This document shows, one piece after another, positions 35,418 through 45,222 of a stretch of 64,000 nucleotides of DNA (positions are counted from its first letter, which is position 1; each line of letters begins with the position of its first letter). Position numbers and translations under genes: made by a program. The DNA is taken from positions 1,674,001 through 1,738,000 of the forward strand of contig NZ_CP024627.1 in NCBI RefSeq assembly GCF_024449095.1. Direction: 5' to 3'. The notes under the pieces were generated by a model, which did no database searches, was not told the origin of the DNA, and was given only the letters and a program-made list of their open reading frames with translations. The stretch comes from Vibrio coralliilyticus. Lineage in GTDB: Bacteria; Pseudomonadota; Gammaproteobacteria; Enterobacterales; Vibrionaceae.

Positions 35418-36462
35418 TGTTTGGCTAGTCATCGATAGCCTGACGTTTGGCGGTATTGAAACCTACGTGCTTGAGCTCGCTAAAGGGCTCAAGCATCATG
35501 ACATAAGTGTTGAGGTGTTGCTGGTAAAACGGTATCAACAGCGTTCCCCCCTCGTAGAAAAACTGGAAAAAGAAGCTGTCCCTTACCAGTACTTATCTGA
35601 CCTGGCCTCTCAACCTTTGTTCGCACTGATCCAAAAAATTAAACATTCACCAACGGCTCTTATCCATGCTCATGGGTACAAAGCGAGTCTGCTGTCTAAA
35701 TGTGCACGAGTTTTGACCGGAGTAAAACAAATAACAACCTATCACGCTGGCGAAACACCAACAGGTAAAGTCTGGGCTTATGATTTTGTTGACCGCTACA
35801 CGGCGTTTATTTCTACGCTCTCACTTGCCGTCAGTGATAAAGTGAGCCAAAAGATCCCAGCGACTACCCTTAGGTTGAATAATTTCATTGATGATTCAAA
35901 AGCCAGTGTAAGCACAGGAGAACAGATCGCCTTTGTTGGTCGCCTAAGCCATGAAAAAGGACCAGACAGGTTTATTCGATGCGCTAAAAGCCGCCCAGAT
36001 TTATCCTTTCACATCTATGGCTCAGGTCCGTTAGAAGCAGAGATTTCTCAATTAGCGCCGCAAAATGTTCAACTCCACGGTCATCAAAGCAACATGGATG
36101 TGGTTTGGAAACACATAGGCGTACTTATCATTTGCTCTCGATTTGAAGGTTTGCCTATGGCGGCGCTTGAAGCCATGTCCAGAGGGTGTATTGTCATCGC
36201 GTTAAGGGTCGGAGATCTTCCTAAACTGATTACCAGTGGTCAGAATGGATATTTGGTCGATACGGCTGCTCAGATTGCTGATGTTTTACGAACTCTAGAA
36301 CAGTTAACGGACGACGAAAGACAAAAGATATCTCAGCAAGCGATTGGCACAGTTCGAGAACAATTTTCCTCTTCTGCAATCATTCCTAAATTGCTACAAC
36401 TCTACAAAAAATCTGGTCGTCAATCTGCTTCTCATATTGAGAAAAACACTCTCATAAAATAG
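35395..36462 (+). CDS. sypH: SypH, glycosyltransferase family 4
   Basis: A 355-residue GT-B glycosyltransferase. The N-terminal half has LTFGGIETYVLELAKGL, and HAHGYKASLLSK; the C-terminal GT4 half has IAFVGRLSHEKGPDRFIRCA and CSRFEGLPMAALEAMSRGCI with the E-x7-E nucleotide-sugar motif. It adds one sugar to the lipid-linked repeat unit. It is the last gene of the first syp unit; the end of the gene carries the SypG box for sypI. Confidence 0.87.
   Translation: MSSNTRIDVWLVIDSLTFGGIETYVLELAKGLKHHDISVEVLLVKRYQQRSPLVEKLEKEAVPYQYLSDLASQPLFALIQKIKHSPTALIHAHGYKASLLSKCARVLTGVKQITTYHAGETPTGKVWAYDFVDRYTAFISTLSLAVSDKVSQKIPATTLRLNNFIDDSKASVSTGEQIAFVGRLSHEKGPDRFIRCAKSRPDLSFHIYGSGPLEAEISQLAPQNVQLHGHQSNMDVVWKHIGVLIICSRFEGLPMAALEAMSRGCIVIALRVGDLPKLITSGQNGYLVDTAAQIADVLRTLEQLTDDERQKISQQAIGTVREQFSSSAIIPKLLQLYKKSGRQSASHIEKNTLIK
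36429..36443 (+). promoter_or_regulatory. SypG enhancer box upstream of sypI
   Basis: TTCTCA-TAT-TGAGAA, inside the 3' end of sypH, 69 bases before the -24 element. Confidence 0.8.
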
Positions 36463-36511
36463 TTAAAATTTTTTTTATATATTTTTCATAAAGTTAGTCA
36501 AACTTAAATCT

Positions 36512-36527
36512 TGGCATCTCAATTGCG
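36512..36527 (+). promoter_or_regulatory. Sigma-54 promoter of sypI
   Basis: TGGCAT-CTCAAT-TGCG with exact -24/-12 spacing. The start point falls near 36538, so the sypI start must be downstream (ATG 36562), not at an in-frame TTG at 36511 inside the promoter. Confidence 0.83.
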
Positions 36528-36561
36528 TTGTTCCTCGTATAAATGGCAAAGGGGAATAACA

Positions 36562-37764
36562 ATGAAGAAAAAAATACTGTTTGTTCACTACGGAAATGAC
36601 TGGATTCGCGGAAGCGAGCAGTGCCTCATTGACCTAATGGAACAGTGCTCTAACCAAGGGTTCTCTGTACATCTATGGACCAATAATTCTTCTTTGCACC
36701 GTTACGCCTTGCGCAACAACATCTCATCCGAAGCTGACGCATTCCCTCTCCTACTTGGCTGGCTCGCCCCCAGATTCGATTTTCTAGGTTGGGGCTACCT
36801 GGTCCGTAAAGCTTGTAAAATCCTCCAAAGAGAAAGCATTGACGTCGTTCATGTCAACAGTGGAGCTCCATGTCAATGGATGGTACTCGCAGCCCGAATC
36901 AAACAGGTTCCAATGGTGACTCAGCTACACAGCTCCTATCCTGCCAGAGACCGATTAACACTAGGCCTGCATTTGTCCCCACACATCATCTCTGTCAGTG
37001 AATATGTTGCCAGCCAGCTCAAATCTGAGGGGTACCCACGTGAGCATTTGTCAGTCATTCATAACGGATTGCATGTTTCTAAACTCGACGCGCAACAAAC
37101 TGTCGAAACGAAAAAAGTACTCGGACTTAACGACGACGACTTCCTTTATGCGACAGTCGGCTCTCTAATTCACCGCAAGGGTATCGATCGGCTTATCGTA
37201 GCGTTAAGACATTTGAACTTTGAATATCCGAACACACACCTTTTAGTCATTGGCGACGGTCCACTCAGAAACGAGCTAGAAAAACACGCCAAGAAGTTGT
37301 ATTTGGAAAACAGGGTTCACTTTGTCGGTGAACAAAACAATGCAGTAGGTTGGTTGAAAGGCTGTGATGCCTTTGTAAGCGGTGCTAGAAGCGAAGCTTT
37401 TGGACTCGTTATTGCTGAAGCCGCTGTCGCTAAGATTCCAGTTGTAGCACCTTTTGAAGGTGGTATCCCAGAGTTTGTTCAACATGGTGAGACCGGTATT
37501 CTCTACCCCAACAGGGGGGTAGGTCCATTAAGCAAGGCTATGAAAGTATTAGTCGAAAACCCTGACTTTGGGCGACAACTCGCCAGTAATGCCAGTGAAC
37601 ACATCGGTAGCAAATTCAATGTTTCGCTATCAAGCCATCGTATCATCGGTGTTTACAAGAAAATTATGGTATCCCACCAACCCTCCGTCTCTTTATGGCG
37701 TACATTTATCCCGCTAAAAACCTATTTGGCAAAGCGCATTGCTATGGGAGGTCAGTATGGTTAA
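36562..37764 (+). CDS. sypI: SypI, glycosyltransferase family 4
   Basis: A 400-residue GT-B enzyme. N-terminal: KILFVHYGNDWIRGSEQCLI; middle: HVNSGAPCQWMVLAARIK and SVSEYVASQLKSEGYP; C-terminal GT4 core: YATVGSLIHRKGIDRLIVAL, then GARSEAFGLVIAEAAVAKIP with the E-x7-E pair. ATG 36562 is set by the promoter and by GGGGAA ahead. First gene of the second syp unit; the end overlaps sypJ by 8 bases. Confidence 0.88.
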   Translation: MKKKILFVHYGNDWIRGSEQCLIDLMEQCSNQGFSVHLWTNNSSLHRYALRNNISSEADAFPLLLGWLAPRFDFLGWGYLVRKACKILQRESIDVVHVNSGAPCQWMVLAARIKQVPMVTQLHSSYPARDRLTLGLHLSPHIISVSEYVASQLKSEGYPREHLSVIHNGLHVSKLDAQQTVETKKVLGLNDDDFLYATVGSLIHRKGIDRLIVALRHLNFEYPNTHLLVIGDGPLRNELEKHAKKLYLENRVHFVGEQNNAVGWLKGCDAFVSGARSEAFGLVIAEAAVAKIPVVAPFEGGIPEFVQHGETGILYPNRGVGPLSKAMKVLVENPDFGRQLASNASEHIGSKFNVSLSSHRIIGVYKKIMVSHQPSVSLWRTFIPLKTYLAKRIAMGGQYG

Positions 37765-38953
37765 TTCAAACGTGACAAAAACACTGGTCTTCGATCCAAT
37801 AACATTCAAAGGCGGATCAAAAATCGCCACTGTCGAAGCGTTAAGTTTGTGTCGGGCAGATATCAACCACTTTGTTATCGCCACAGCTGATGTGGAATTC
37901 TGGAAGAGCTGTAAACTTACAGCATCACACTCAGTCGATATAGTTGCATTGCCTCTTATTAAACCATTGGCTAAGCAGCATTACGGCCTCCTATATTGGC
38001 TAAGCCAGTGTTATACCGCCTTATGCCTTCTATTTTTCTTGATCAAGTACAAGAACATAGACAGAGCTATCGGTGCATCTGGGCCCGGTATGGACATGCC
38101 ACTTTACATTGTAAAGTTATTAAAAAACATTGAATTAGTTCAGTTTATTCATGGGCACGTTGGAAACTCAAGGTCTATCGGTTACTGCTTAACCGTTGCT
38201 GACAAAGTGTTTTATCTGCCCTCCTGCAGACCAAGTATTTCTGTCGCGCTGAGAACATATCTAGAGCGCAAAACGTCCATAGAAGACTCAGGTTCCCTTG
38301 TGGAGATGTATTTGACGTCTCGCAAATACCATACCTTCGTTAACGGTTTACCCGAGGACAGATGGCCAACACGCTGCCAAACTGATTTCCCCGTCTGCTT
38401 TTGGGCTGCATCTTTATTAAAATGGAAAGGACTGGACTTGTTTGTCGAGGCACTTAAACATGCTGCACATATCAAACCAATCGCATCTAACATCTGTTAC
38501 ATCAGGCCCGTTGATACAGCCATTCCGACAAGTACCGCGCCCGTTGTAATTAAATACACGAATTGGTACCAAGACCCGCAAGAATTAGACACGATTAGAA
38601 GCCAATCCAACATCTTTGTTTCCACCAGCCACAAAGAACCGTTTGGTTTGTCCATTTTAGAAGCCTTAGCTGCGGGGATGTGTGTTGTTATCCCTCAAGA
38701 TGGTTCTTACTGGGATAAACGCCTGACACACAATATCAACTGCATCAAATATTTACCTGATGATGCTAACTCGTTGTGTGATGCCCTGTTATATGCCGTT
38801 AAAGATCGCACCAACTTCAAACGCTGTATTGATAATGGAATGATGATTGCTGAAGAGTATAGAGCAGAACAGCGCTACTTAGACTTTGTTAAAACCATAG
38901 ACCCTAATCCGTACCTAAAGCTATCTCGTGAGCCTAAACCTCAGAGCCACTAA
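37757..38953 (+). CDS. sypJ: SypJ, glycosyltransferase family 4
   Basis: A 398-residue glycosyltransferase. KGGSKIATVEALSLCRADIN opens the acceptor domain; FIHGHVGNSRSIGYCL follows; the donor-side motif is VSTSHKEPFGLSILEALAAG (E-x7-E type). A weakly hydrophobic stretch at about 88-106 may help it lie on the membrane. ATG 37757 with GGGAGG ahead is preferred to a start 18 bases earlier. It overlaps the end of sypI. Confidence 0.85.
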   Translation: MVNSNVTKTLVFDPITFKGGSKIATVEALSLCRADINHFVIATADVEFWKSCKLTASHSVDIVALPLIKPLAKQHYGLLYWLSQCYTALCLLFFLIKYKNIDRAIGASGPGMDMPLYIVKLLKNIELVQFIHGHVGNSRSIGYCLTVADKVFYLPSCRPSISVALRTYLERKTSIEDSGSLVEMYLTSRKYHTFVNGLPEDRWPTRCQTDFPVCFWAASLLKWKGLDLFVEALKHAAHIKPIASNICYIRPVDTAIPTSTAPVVIKYTNWYQDPQELDTIRSQSNIFVSTSHKEPFGLSILEALAAGMCVVIPQDGSYWDKRLTHNINCIKYLPDDANSLCDALLYAVKDRTNFKRCIDNGMMIAEEYRAEQRYLDFVKTIDPNPYLKLSREPKPQSH

Positions 38954-38963
38954 GGAACATGTT

Positions 38964-40415
38964 ATGCGACATAGAATATTGCAGTGGTTTAAACAAGACA
39001 ACGTCACCAGTATGGCGCTCTATGCTCTGAGCCTGCTTATGATGAAAGGGACATCACTACTCATGCTCCCCTTCATGGCAAGTTACTTAACACCATCACA
39101 GTTTGGCCACCTTGAATTACTTTCTATCACCACTGTTTTTTTCAGCCTGATGGTCGGTTTAGCAATGCACGAAAATCTTTATCGCTTCATTGGTACGATA
39201 AAGGATGCATCAACTCGCTTTGCTCGAGTATGCGAATTGTACTCCAGTTCTTTTTCGACATCCTTGCTACTCGCAGGGGTATTATTCGCAGGTTATTTTG
39301 CCGTGTCTCATGCAGCGTTAACCATCAACACTGAACAAATGACACTGATAACGATCGTAGTAATAGTTGAGGCACCTCTCGCAATTTGCTTAGCTTGGTT
39401 AAGACTAAACAACAAGGCGGTGACTTTTTTCAAAATCAGTTTTGTTACTTTGCTCATTCAGGTCTCTCTGGTCATTTTGATACTCACCAACAATCCAGAC
39501 GTTACTTTATTATTTAGCGTTGGCGTTCTGTGTGCCGTACTTCAGGTAACTTATCTCCATTTCCACAACAAGCTTTCTTTCAAACTGCCTACCCTTGTTC
39601 ACTACAAACGCTACATCCAATACTCGTTCCCTTTGATGTTATCAGCCGCAGTCGCATTTGGACTTTCTGGTGCCGAGCGATGGATCATTGCCGAAGCGCA
39701 CACATTAGAAACCTTAGGTATATACGCAGTGGCCGTCAAATTTGCCCTTGCGTTGGGGATTCTGATTCAACCCTTCCATATGTGGTGGATGCCAAAGCGC
39801 TTCGAAGTACTTGAAACTCTCGGCAAAGAAAAAGTCGCGCTTAACACTCAACACGGCATTATCGCTTTGTGCTTCCTGGGTGTCATTGTTATGTGGATGA
39901 GCCAATGTTTTATCAGCCTTGCGCTACCCACGGACTACCAATCTGCTGGTCAGCTTGTTGTTCTGTGTATCGTAATAATGTTGCTCAAAGAAATGGTAGA
40001 AATGCTCAATATCGGTGTGTTGTATGCAAAGCAAACAAGCAAGCTTTTTATTATCAATATTGTTGCGACAGCAGTGGCACTCGTCAGTGCTTGGCTGACT
40101 AAAGAAACAGGCGTTACAGCTATCCTACTCAGCCTGTGTATGGGCCAGTTTATTCGCCTTACTTTGATATACCGCCTAAGCCAGTCACTATGCCATATTC
40201 CCTATCGGTATGGCGCATTGTTGGCGTTTGTCCTTATTAGTTCAATATTCACGATCAGTGGGTGGTTCAATCATTCATTAGAAACGGCTGGGGTAATGCT
40301 TGTATTGCAACCTATGGCGCTAATCGCATTGCTGCACAAACTAAGATTTATTTCACTTTCTGCAAGTTCTGTCCAAAAAACTCATCGTCATAATCATGTG
40401 GAGCGTACGCTATGA
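38964..40415 (+). CDS. sypK: SypK, Wzx-like polysaccharide flippase
   Basis: A 483-residue integral membrane protein with about twelve to fourteen helices, of the MOP/MviN-Wzx superfamily (polysaccharide biosynthesis protein). It would flip the lipid-linked repeat across the inner membrane. Seen near the start: ALYALSLLMMKGTSLLMLPF, then TPSQFGHLELLSITTVFFSL, the usual flippase pattern. ATG 38964 with AAGGAAC ahead; a start 36 bases earlier inside sypJ is rejected. It overlaps sypL by ATGA. Confidence 0.88.
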   Translation: MRHRILQWFKQDNVTSMALYALSLLMMKGTSLLMLPFMASYLTPSQFGHLELLSITTVFFSLMVGLAMHENLYRFIGTIKDASTRFARVCELYSSSFSTSLLLAGVLFAGYFAVSHAALTINTEQMTLITIVVIVEAPLAICLAWLRLNNKAVTFFKISFVTLLIQVSLVILILTNNPDVTLLFSVGVLCAVLQVTYLHFHNKLSFKLPTLVHYKRYIQYSFPLMLSAAVAFGLSGAERWIIAEAHTLETLGIYAVAVKFALALGILIQPFHMWWMPKRFEVLETLGKEKVALNTQHGIIALCFLGVIVMWMSQCFISLALPTDYQSAGQLVVLCIVIMLLKEMVEMLNIGVLYAKQTSKLFIINIVATAVALVSAWLTKETGVTAILLSLCMGQFIRLTLIYRLSQSLCHIPYRYGALLAFVLISSIFTISGWFNHSLETAGVMLVLQPMALIALLHKLRFISLSASSVQKTHRHNHVERTL

Positions 40416-41803
40416 TGCATGCAGATAAGCTTTATCCGGCCGTCATTACCTCTGGAGTGTGTATCTTCATTGCACTGGTTTGGAAGCTCGTCCCTCATCC
40501 TGCTGTTGCCGTTGTGCTTAGCATGATGCCTCTTGGGATACTTTTCGTGCTAAACCAAACTTTTTGGTTGGTCAGCTTATTTGTCTTGTTTTCATTTTTC
40601 AGAATTCACGAAGCCATCCCTGCTCTTTACTCGCTAAAAATCCCTTTGTTACTTTCAGTCGGAGCATTAAGTGCTCTGTTGTGGCACAGTTTAATCAGCA
40701 AAAATCTTCAGATGTTCTGGCATCAAAGCCTGACTTGGTTCGCAGTGTTTTGGCTGTTGGTGCTCGTTGGAGCCGTATTATCATCCAATCCCGGTTTAGC
40801 TATTACCTACTTCAAGTCGATCTATTGGAAGATCATCGTCATGACTCTGGCAATCGCATGGCTCGTAAATAGCGTTCAAAATGTCAAACGCATTAGTATT
40901 CTAATCGTATTAGCAGGAAGCTTGATTGCATTTGTAGCCTTATCCAATTCCATTAATGGCATTGGCCTGGTAGAAGGAACACGAGTCACCATTGGCCGTC
41001 AACTTGGTTCAGTTTTAGGTGACCCAAATGATTTGTCACTAGTACTTATGTTCCCCCTTGCCTTTGCCATCAGTTTGATGACCACAAAAAACCTTGGCAG
41101 CGTTCGAATTCTAGGTTTAGTCGCTACGATATTGGCGTTGAGTGCTGTTATCGCAACCCAAAGCCGAGGTGGATTACTCGGTTCAATCGCGGTATTCGGA
41201 ATATTCGGCTTGCGTATTATACGTTCCAAGTTTCTACTCGCGTTGATTGGAACTATTGGTTTACTTGTTCTGTTTGCAGCAGCGGGGATTTCTGACAGAC
41301 AGTCAGGAGGCGCCGCGGAAGAAGGCATTGATGCTTCGGCGATGGGTCGACTCTATGCTTGGGAAGCGGCTTTTGGTATGGCTGTGGCCAATCCTTTAAC
41401 AGGCGTTGGACTGAACAACTTCTACGCTAATTACTTTTTCTATAGCCCTCACTGGGATGGACTAAACCATGCCGTACATTCGACCTGGTTTGGTGTGCTA
41501 GCAGAAACAGGTTTCCTTGGCCTGATAGTATTCATTGGGTGTATCTACTCACTAGTCAAAACCAGCAAACAAACGCTGTCACTTCTAGATGCAGTGCCAG
41601 ATAACTACTCTCCTTACCTTCACGCAACAGCCGCGGCAGTATACGCTGGCATTATGGGGACAATCGTATCGGGCACATTCCTCACTCAAGGCTTTACCTG
41701 GCCTATTTATATCCTTGCCGCTCTATGCATCGCCCTGAATCGTATTGTTCAAAACCATTCTCAAAATGAGAATACGCAGAAGGACGACAAGATTCATATA
41801 TAA
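40412..41803 (+). CDS. sypL: SypL, Wzy/O-antigen ligase-like membrane protein
   Basis: A 463-residue inner-membrane protein with about eleven to twelve helices, of the O-antigen ligase/polymerase family (PF04932). The signature region is QSRGGLLGSIAVFGIFGLRI followed by a periplasmic loop (YAWEAAFGMAVANPLTGVGL, HSTWFGVLAETGFLGL). It likely polymerises repeat units. ATGATG start overlaps the stop of sypK. Its last codons hold the SypG box for sypM. Confidence 0.88.
   Translation: MMHADKLYPAVITSGVCIFIALVWKLVPHPAVAVVLSMMPLGILFVLNQTFWLVSLFVLFSFFRIHEAIPALYSLKIPLLLSVGALSALLWHSLISKNLQMFWHQSLTWFAVFWLLVLVGAVLSSNPGLAITYFKSIYWKIIVMTLAIAWLVNSVQNVKRISILIVLAGSLIAFVALSNSINGIGLVEGTRVTIGRQLGSVLGDPNDLSLVLMFPLAFAISLMTTKNLGSVRILGLVATILALSAVIATQSRGGLLGSIAVFGIFGLRIIRSKFLLALIGTIGLLVLFAAAGISDRQSGGAAEEGIDASAMGRLYAWEAAFGMAVANPLTGVGLNNFYANYFFYSPHWDGLNHAVHSTWFGVLAETGFLGLIVFIGCIYSLVKTSKQTLSLLDAVPDNYSPYLHATAAAVYAGIMGTIVSGTFLTQGFTWPIYILAALCIALNRIVQNHSQNENTQKDDKIHI
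41758..41772 (+). promoter_or_regulatory. SypG enhancer box upstream of sypM
   Basis: TTCTCA-AAA-TGAGAA, inside the 3' end of sypL, 59 bases before the -24 element. Confidence 0.78.
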
Positions 41804-41830
41804 CCAATTGTTTTTAATAAGTTTAATTTT

Positions 41831-41846
41831 TGGCACGTTACGTGTA
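41831..41846 (+). promoter_or_regulatory. Probable sigma-54 promoter of sypM, imperfect -12
   Basis: TGGCAC-GTTACG-TGTA: the -24 half is perfect but the -12 dinucleotide is GT rather than GC. The spacing is right, and the SypG box upstream supports it. Expected to be weaker than the sypA promoter. Confidence 0.55.
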
Positions 41847-41883
41847 ACACCTCCTATTGAAATATAAAAATGCGGAGGCGCTT

Positions 41884-42609
41884 ATGCTGGCTACACACAT
41901 TAACGAGGTCAAAATTTGGCTAAAAGAGAACCCGAACCCTGTTTATCGCAAATTGTTTGTCATTTTGAAAAACATTCGCGCTTGCGACCTTCCAACTCCA
42001 AGCATCTTCAATAAAACAACTGCTTTTCTCTACAACGGAAGCAAAGCCCTCTTTGCCAATATGGTTAGAATTCTGATTCACACGCCAGCCTTTAAAGGCC
42101 GCCTCACTCAATTTGGCAAACGACTTTATCTATTTGGTGGTGTTCCACTCGTAACCGGCCCCCTTAAAATTTATTTGGGAGACGACTGCAGGATCTCAGG
42201 ACAAAGCACATTCAGCGGTCGCACCCAATCATTAGAAACAGAGCTTATCGTTGGCAATAACGTCGACATCGGATGGCAAACTACAATAGCGGTTGGTAAA
42301 CGCATTGTTATTGGCGACAACGTAAGAATGGCTGGTAGAGCGTTTCTCTTTGGTTATTCTGGCCATTCTTTACACGCGGGGAAAAGAGCCTTGGGGGCTG
42401 GCGATAGTGAAAGAGACATTGGCAACATCACCTTAGAAAGAGACGTTTGGTTAGGTACAAATGTTACCGTCTGCCCGAACGTTACTATTGGTCAAGGTAC
42501 CATTGTAGGGGCTGGCAGTGTCGTAACGAAAAGCCTTCCTTCCTATGTTGTTGCAGCTGGCAACCCCGCCAAAGTGGTTCGTAAACTAACGAGTAAGGAG
42601 ATGGAATAA
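41884..42609 (+). CDS. sypM: SypM, hexapeptide-repeat acetyltransferase
   Basis: A 241-residue left-handed beta-helix (LbetaH) acyltransferase. The N-terminal 75 residues are helical, followed by hexapeptide repeats from about residue 85 (VVTGPLKIYLGDDCRISGQ..., NNVDIGWQTTIAVGKRIVIG, DVWLGTNVTVCPNVTIGQGT, IVGAGSVVTKSL). The active-site type His lies in GYSGHSLH. It probably acetylates a sugar of the repeat. The first possible start (TTG 41857) sits at the predicted transcription start; ATG 41884 with GGAGG ahead is right. It overlaps sypN (TAATG). Confidence 0.88.
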   Translation: MLATHINEVKIWLKENPNPVYRKLFVILKNIRACDLPTPSIFNKTTAFLYNGSKALFANMVRILIHTPAFKGRLTQFGKRLYLFGGVPLVTGPLKIYLGDDCRISGQSTFSGRTQSLETELIVGNNVDIGWQTTIAVGKRIVIGDNVRMAGRAFLFGYSGHSLHAGKRALGAGDSERDIGNITLERDVWLGTNVTVCPNVTIGQGTIVGAGSVVTKSLPSYVVAAGNPAKVVRKLTSKEME

Positions 42610-43724
42610 TGCGTGATCTCATCGTATTTGGCGAAGACTTTGGAGGCTTACCTTCAAGTACACAACACATCGTTTCTCGACTAGCTGCGAATAGAAAAGT
42701 GCTTTGGGTTAACTCAATCGGCCTACGTCAGCCTAAGCTTAATAAAAAAGATTTTGCTCGAGCTTTCGCTAAGCTACTAGGCCAAAGCAAAAAAGGCTAC
42801 TCGTCGAAAAATGAGCAACTGAGTACAAATATCACTGTCGTAAACTTAAAAACTATCCCTGCTCCAAAATCTTCGTGGGCAAGGGAAATAGCAAAGTCTA
42901 TGCTACTAGCTCAACTCAAGCCCATCATCGAAAAACTGGGGCTAAAAAAACCGATTTTGTGGACTTCTCTTCCGACTGCAGCGGACTTATGTGGCAGCCT
43001 AGATGAAGCTGCGGTTGTTTATTACTGTGGAGACGATTTCAACTCACTTGCTGGTGTTGATCATGAAACAGTGAGTAATCATGAGAGAAGGCTGGCTGAG
43101 AAAGCTCACCTTATCTTGGGTGCAAGCGAGGAAATCTGCAAAAAGTTTGACGGATTAAAAACCGCGCACATCCCTCATGGCGTAGACTATGAATTATTTA
43201 ACACATCTGTAAGCCGTGCTCGAGACCTTCCCTTAGACGGTAAGCCCATTGCTGGTTTTTACGGCAGCATATCCCAATGGCTGGACTATAAATTGATAGC
43301 TCAAGTCTGTTTAGATAATCCTCACTGGAACTTCGTTTTTATCGGGCCATTGGAGCTAGATCATAATCCTCTGCCGAACTTTCCAAATGTATTTTACTTG
43401 GGCCCAAAACCACACCGAGAGTTGCCTCGATACAGTCAGCACTGGGATGCGAGCATGCTGCCTTTCTTGTTCAATGATCAGATTCAAGCCTGTAGCCCTT
43501 TAAAACTGATGGAGTACCTAGCAGCCGGAACACCTGTAGTTACAACGCCGTTTCCAGCACTTGCTCCTTATCGATCACACGTCAGTATTGCCAACGATGC
43601 GAAACAGTTTAGCCAATCACTTAATCAGGTTCTCAGTATAGGAAACACTGATACCGAGATTGTTCGTCGCGACAGCTGGGATGCTCGAAGTCGAGTTGTC
43701 AATCAGCTTCTGGAGTCACTATGA
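42609..43724 (+). CDS. sypN: SypN, glycosyltransferase
   Basis: A 371-residue GT-B type enzyme. N-terminal DLIVFGEDFGGLPSSTQHIV, then ANRKVLWVNSIGLRQP; YYCGDDFNSLAGV in the middle resembles tuaH-like and GT1/GT4 enzymes; the donor half has IAGFYGSISQWLDYKLIAQV, ACSPLKLMEYLAAGTPVVTT with the E and P-V-V-T pattern. The start overlaps sypM by one base and its end overlaps sypO by ATGA. Confidence 0.86.
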   Translation: MRDLIVFGEDFGGLPSSTQHIVSRLAANRKVLWVNSIGLRQPKLNKKDFARAFAKLLGQSKKGYSSKNEQLSTNITVVNLKTIPAPKSSWAREIAKSMLLAQLKPIIEKLGLKKPILWTSLPTAADLCGSLDEAAVVYYCGDDFNSLAGVDHETVSNHERRLAEKAHLILGASEEICKKFDGLKTAHIPHGVDYELFNTSVSRARDLPLDGKPIAGFYGSISQWLDYKLIAQVCLDNPHWNFVFIGPLELDHNPLPNFPNVFYLGPKPHRELPRYSQHWDASMLPFLFNDQIQACSPLKLMEYLAAGTPVVTTPFPALAPYRSHVSIANDAKQFSQSLNQVLSIGNTDTEIVRRDSWDARSRVVNQLLESL

Positions 43725-45157
43725 ATGAACTGAAACTGCGCTTTATCATTATCCTTAATGCAGCTTGGAGACAGAGGTACGTAATTGTTCTACCAATGCT
43801 GATCATGCCTTTTGCTGGATACTTCGTCGGGAAAATGGCTCCGGAGAAATACGTTTCCCATACCAGTATGCTGATTCAGGAAACGGCAAAAATGAACCCG
43901 TTTCTGGAAGATATCGCAGTTTCAACCATGCTCAAGGAGCGTTTGGCAGCTCTGAGTACATTGCTCAAGAGTCGACATATTTTAAGATCCGTTGCCAAAG
44001 AGCGTGGACTGATTGACGATTCAATGTCCCCTTTTCAAGTGGATCAAGTCATCGCAGAGCTCGCAGCAAGCTTAACGGTTACCCAGCCTGGAAAGGATTT
44101 CCTTAAAATCCAGCTTTCTTCTACTCAACCTCAAGGCATGAAAGAACTATTAGAATCTGTCAGCGAGCACTTTATAGAGCAAATGCTGGCCCCAGAACGC
44201 TCTTCAATCAAAGATTCAAGTGAGTTTCTCACCATGCATATTGATAAGCGAAGAGAAGATCTCGACTTAGCAGAAACAGCGCTTGCTGATTTTAAGAACA
44301 AAAACGCCTCCGTTACACCTGAAATGCAAAGTCAGAGTCTTGCGAGGCTTGCTAGCCTGAAGCAAAACTTAGCCGAGAAAGAGGCGGAACTTGCTGGGGT
44401 TGAGCGGAGTCTGGGCTCACTCGATCAGCAACTGTCTAAAACCAACCCCGTCGTAGGTAAAATTGAAGATCAAATCATTGAAATTCGCAGTGAGCTAACT
44501 TTACTAAGAGCTAAATATACTGATAGTCATAGCGCTGTACTCGGCAAACAGCGGGAACTTCGTCGACTTGAAAACGAACGTTCGGAACTTCTTAAAGTTG
44601 AGCAGCCAAATATTAGCAGCGACCAGCTTTGGGATATCGCGAGTAGCAACACTTTGTCTGACATCAGCCAAATTCAACCTTTGCTCGTTACCCAGTTACA
44701 CAGCCTTCAGCTAGTGCGGGGAAGATTTGAATCCCTGAGTGAAGAAACCAAAAGCTTGCGTAAAATGATTGAAGATCTTGAGCAACAAGCGAACCGCTTC
44801 GGCGACAACGCAAAAGACATGTTCCAGTTGCAGAGGGATGTTCAAATCAAAAGACAACTCTACGATGAGTTGATTCAAAGGTATGAGATGGCTCAACTTA
44901 CAGGCTCATTAGGTATCTTTGAGCAAAACAAGCGAGTCAAGATCATTGATTTACCTTATACGCCAAGTTCACCAGCTAACCTACCCATAGTCATATTTAT
45001 TATCGCAGGGTTCGTCGCAGGCATTGGCCTAGGCTGTGGTATCGCTACGCTCATTGAGCTTTTTGATACTTCGGTTCGAAGCGCGAGTGAGTTGCAATCT
45101 CTAACAGGCAAACAGGTGATCACTGCAATTCCTAAAATAAAACCGTTTCAATCATAA
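43721..45157 (+). CDS. sypO: SypO, Wzz/ExoP-type chain-length regulator
   Basis: 478 residues, inner-membrane polysaccharide co-polymerase. Membrane helices at about 18-36 (YVIVLPMLIMPFAGYFVG) and 428-450 (LPIVIFIIAGFVAGIGLGCG) flank a large coiled periplasmic domain (about 160-400) with heptad-like repeats; the proline-rich stretch PYTPSSPANLP before the second helix is the family mark. No fused ATPase domain, so SypD may act as the cytoplasmic partner. The start overlaps sypN by ATGA. Last gene of the third unit. Confidence 0.9.
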   Translation: MNELKLRFIIILNAAWRQRYVIVLPMLIMPFAGYFVGKMAPEKYVSHTSMLIQETAKMNPFLEDIAVSTMLKERLAALSTLLKSRHILRSVAKERGLIDDSMSPFQVDQVIAELAASLTVTQPGKDFLKIQLSSTQPQGMKELLESVSEHFIEQMLAPERSSIKDSSEFLTMHIDKRREDLDLAETALADFKNKNASVTPEMQSQSLARLASLKQNLAEKEAELAGVERSLGSLDQQLSKTNPVVGKIEDQIIEIRSELTLLRAKYTDSHSAVLGKQRELRRLENERSELLKVEQPNISSDQLWDIASSNTLSDISQIQPLLVTQLHSLQLVRGRFESLSEETKSLRKMIEDLEQQANRFGDNAKDMFQLQRDVQIKRQLYDELIQRYEMAQLTGSLGIFEQNKRVKIIDLPYTPSSPANLPIVIFIIAGFVAGIGLGCGIATLIELFDTSVRSASELQSLTGKQVITAIPKIKPFQS

Positions 45158-45160
45158 AGA

Positions 45161-45175
45161 ATCTCAAAATAAAAC
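45161..45175 (+). promoter_or_regulatory. Degenerate SypG box upstream of sypP
   Basis: ATCTCA-AAA-TAAAAC keeps only the left half of the SypG inverted repeat (one mismatch) and loses the right half. Its distance of 48 bases to the -24 element fits the other sites. Confidence 0.4.
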
Positions 45176-45222
45176 ACCTCACACATGGAAACTTAAGGCA
45201 CTGTTATATAGGGACTTTTTTT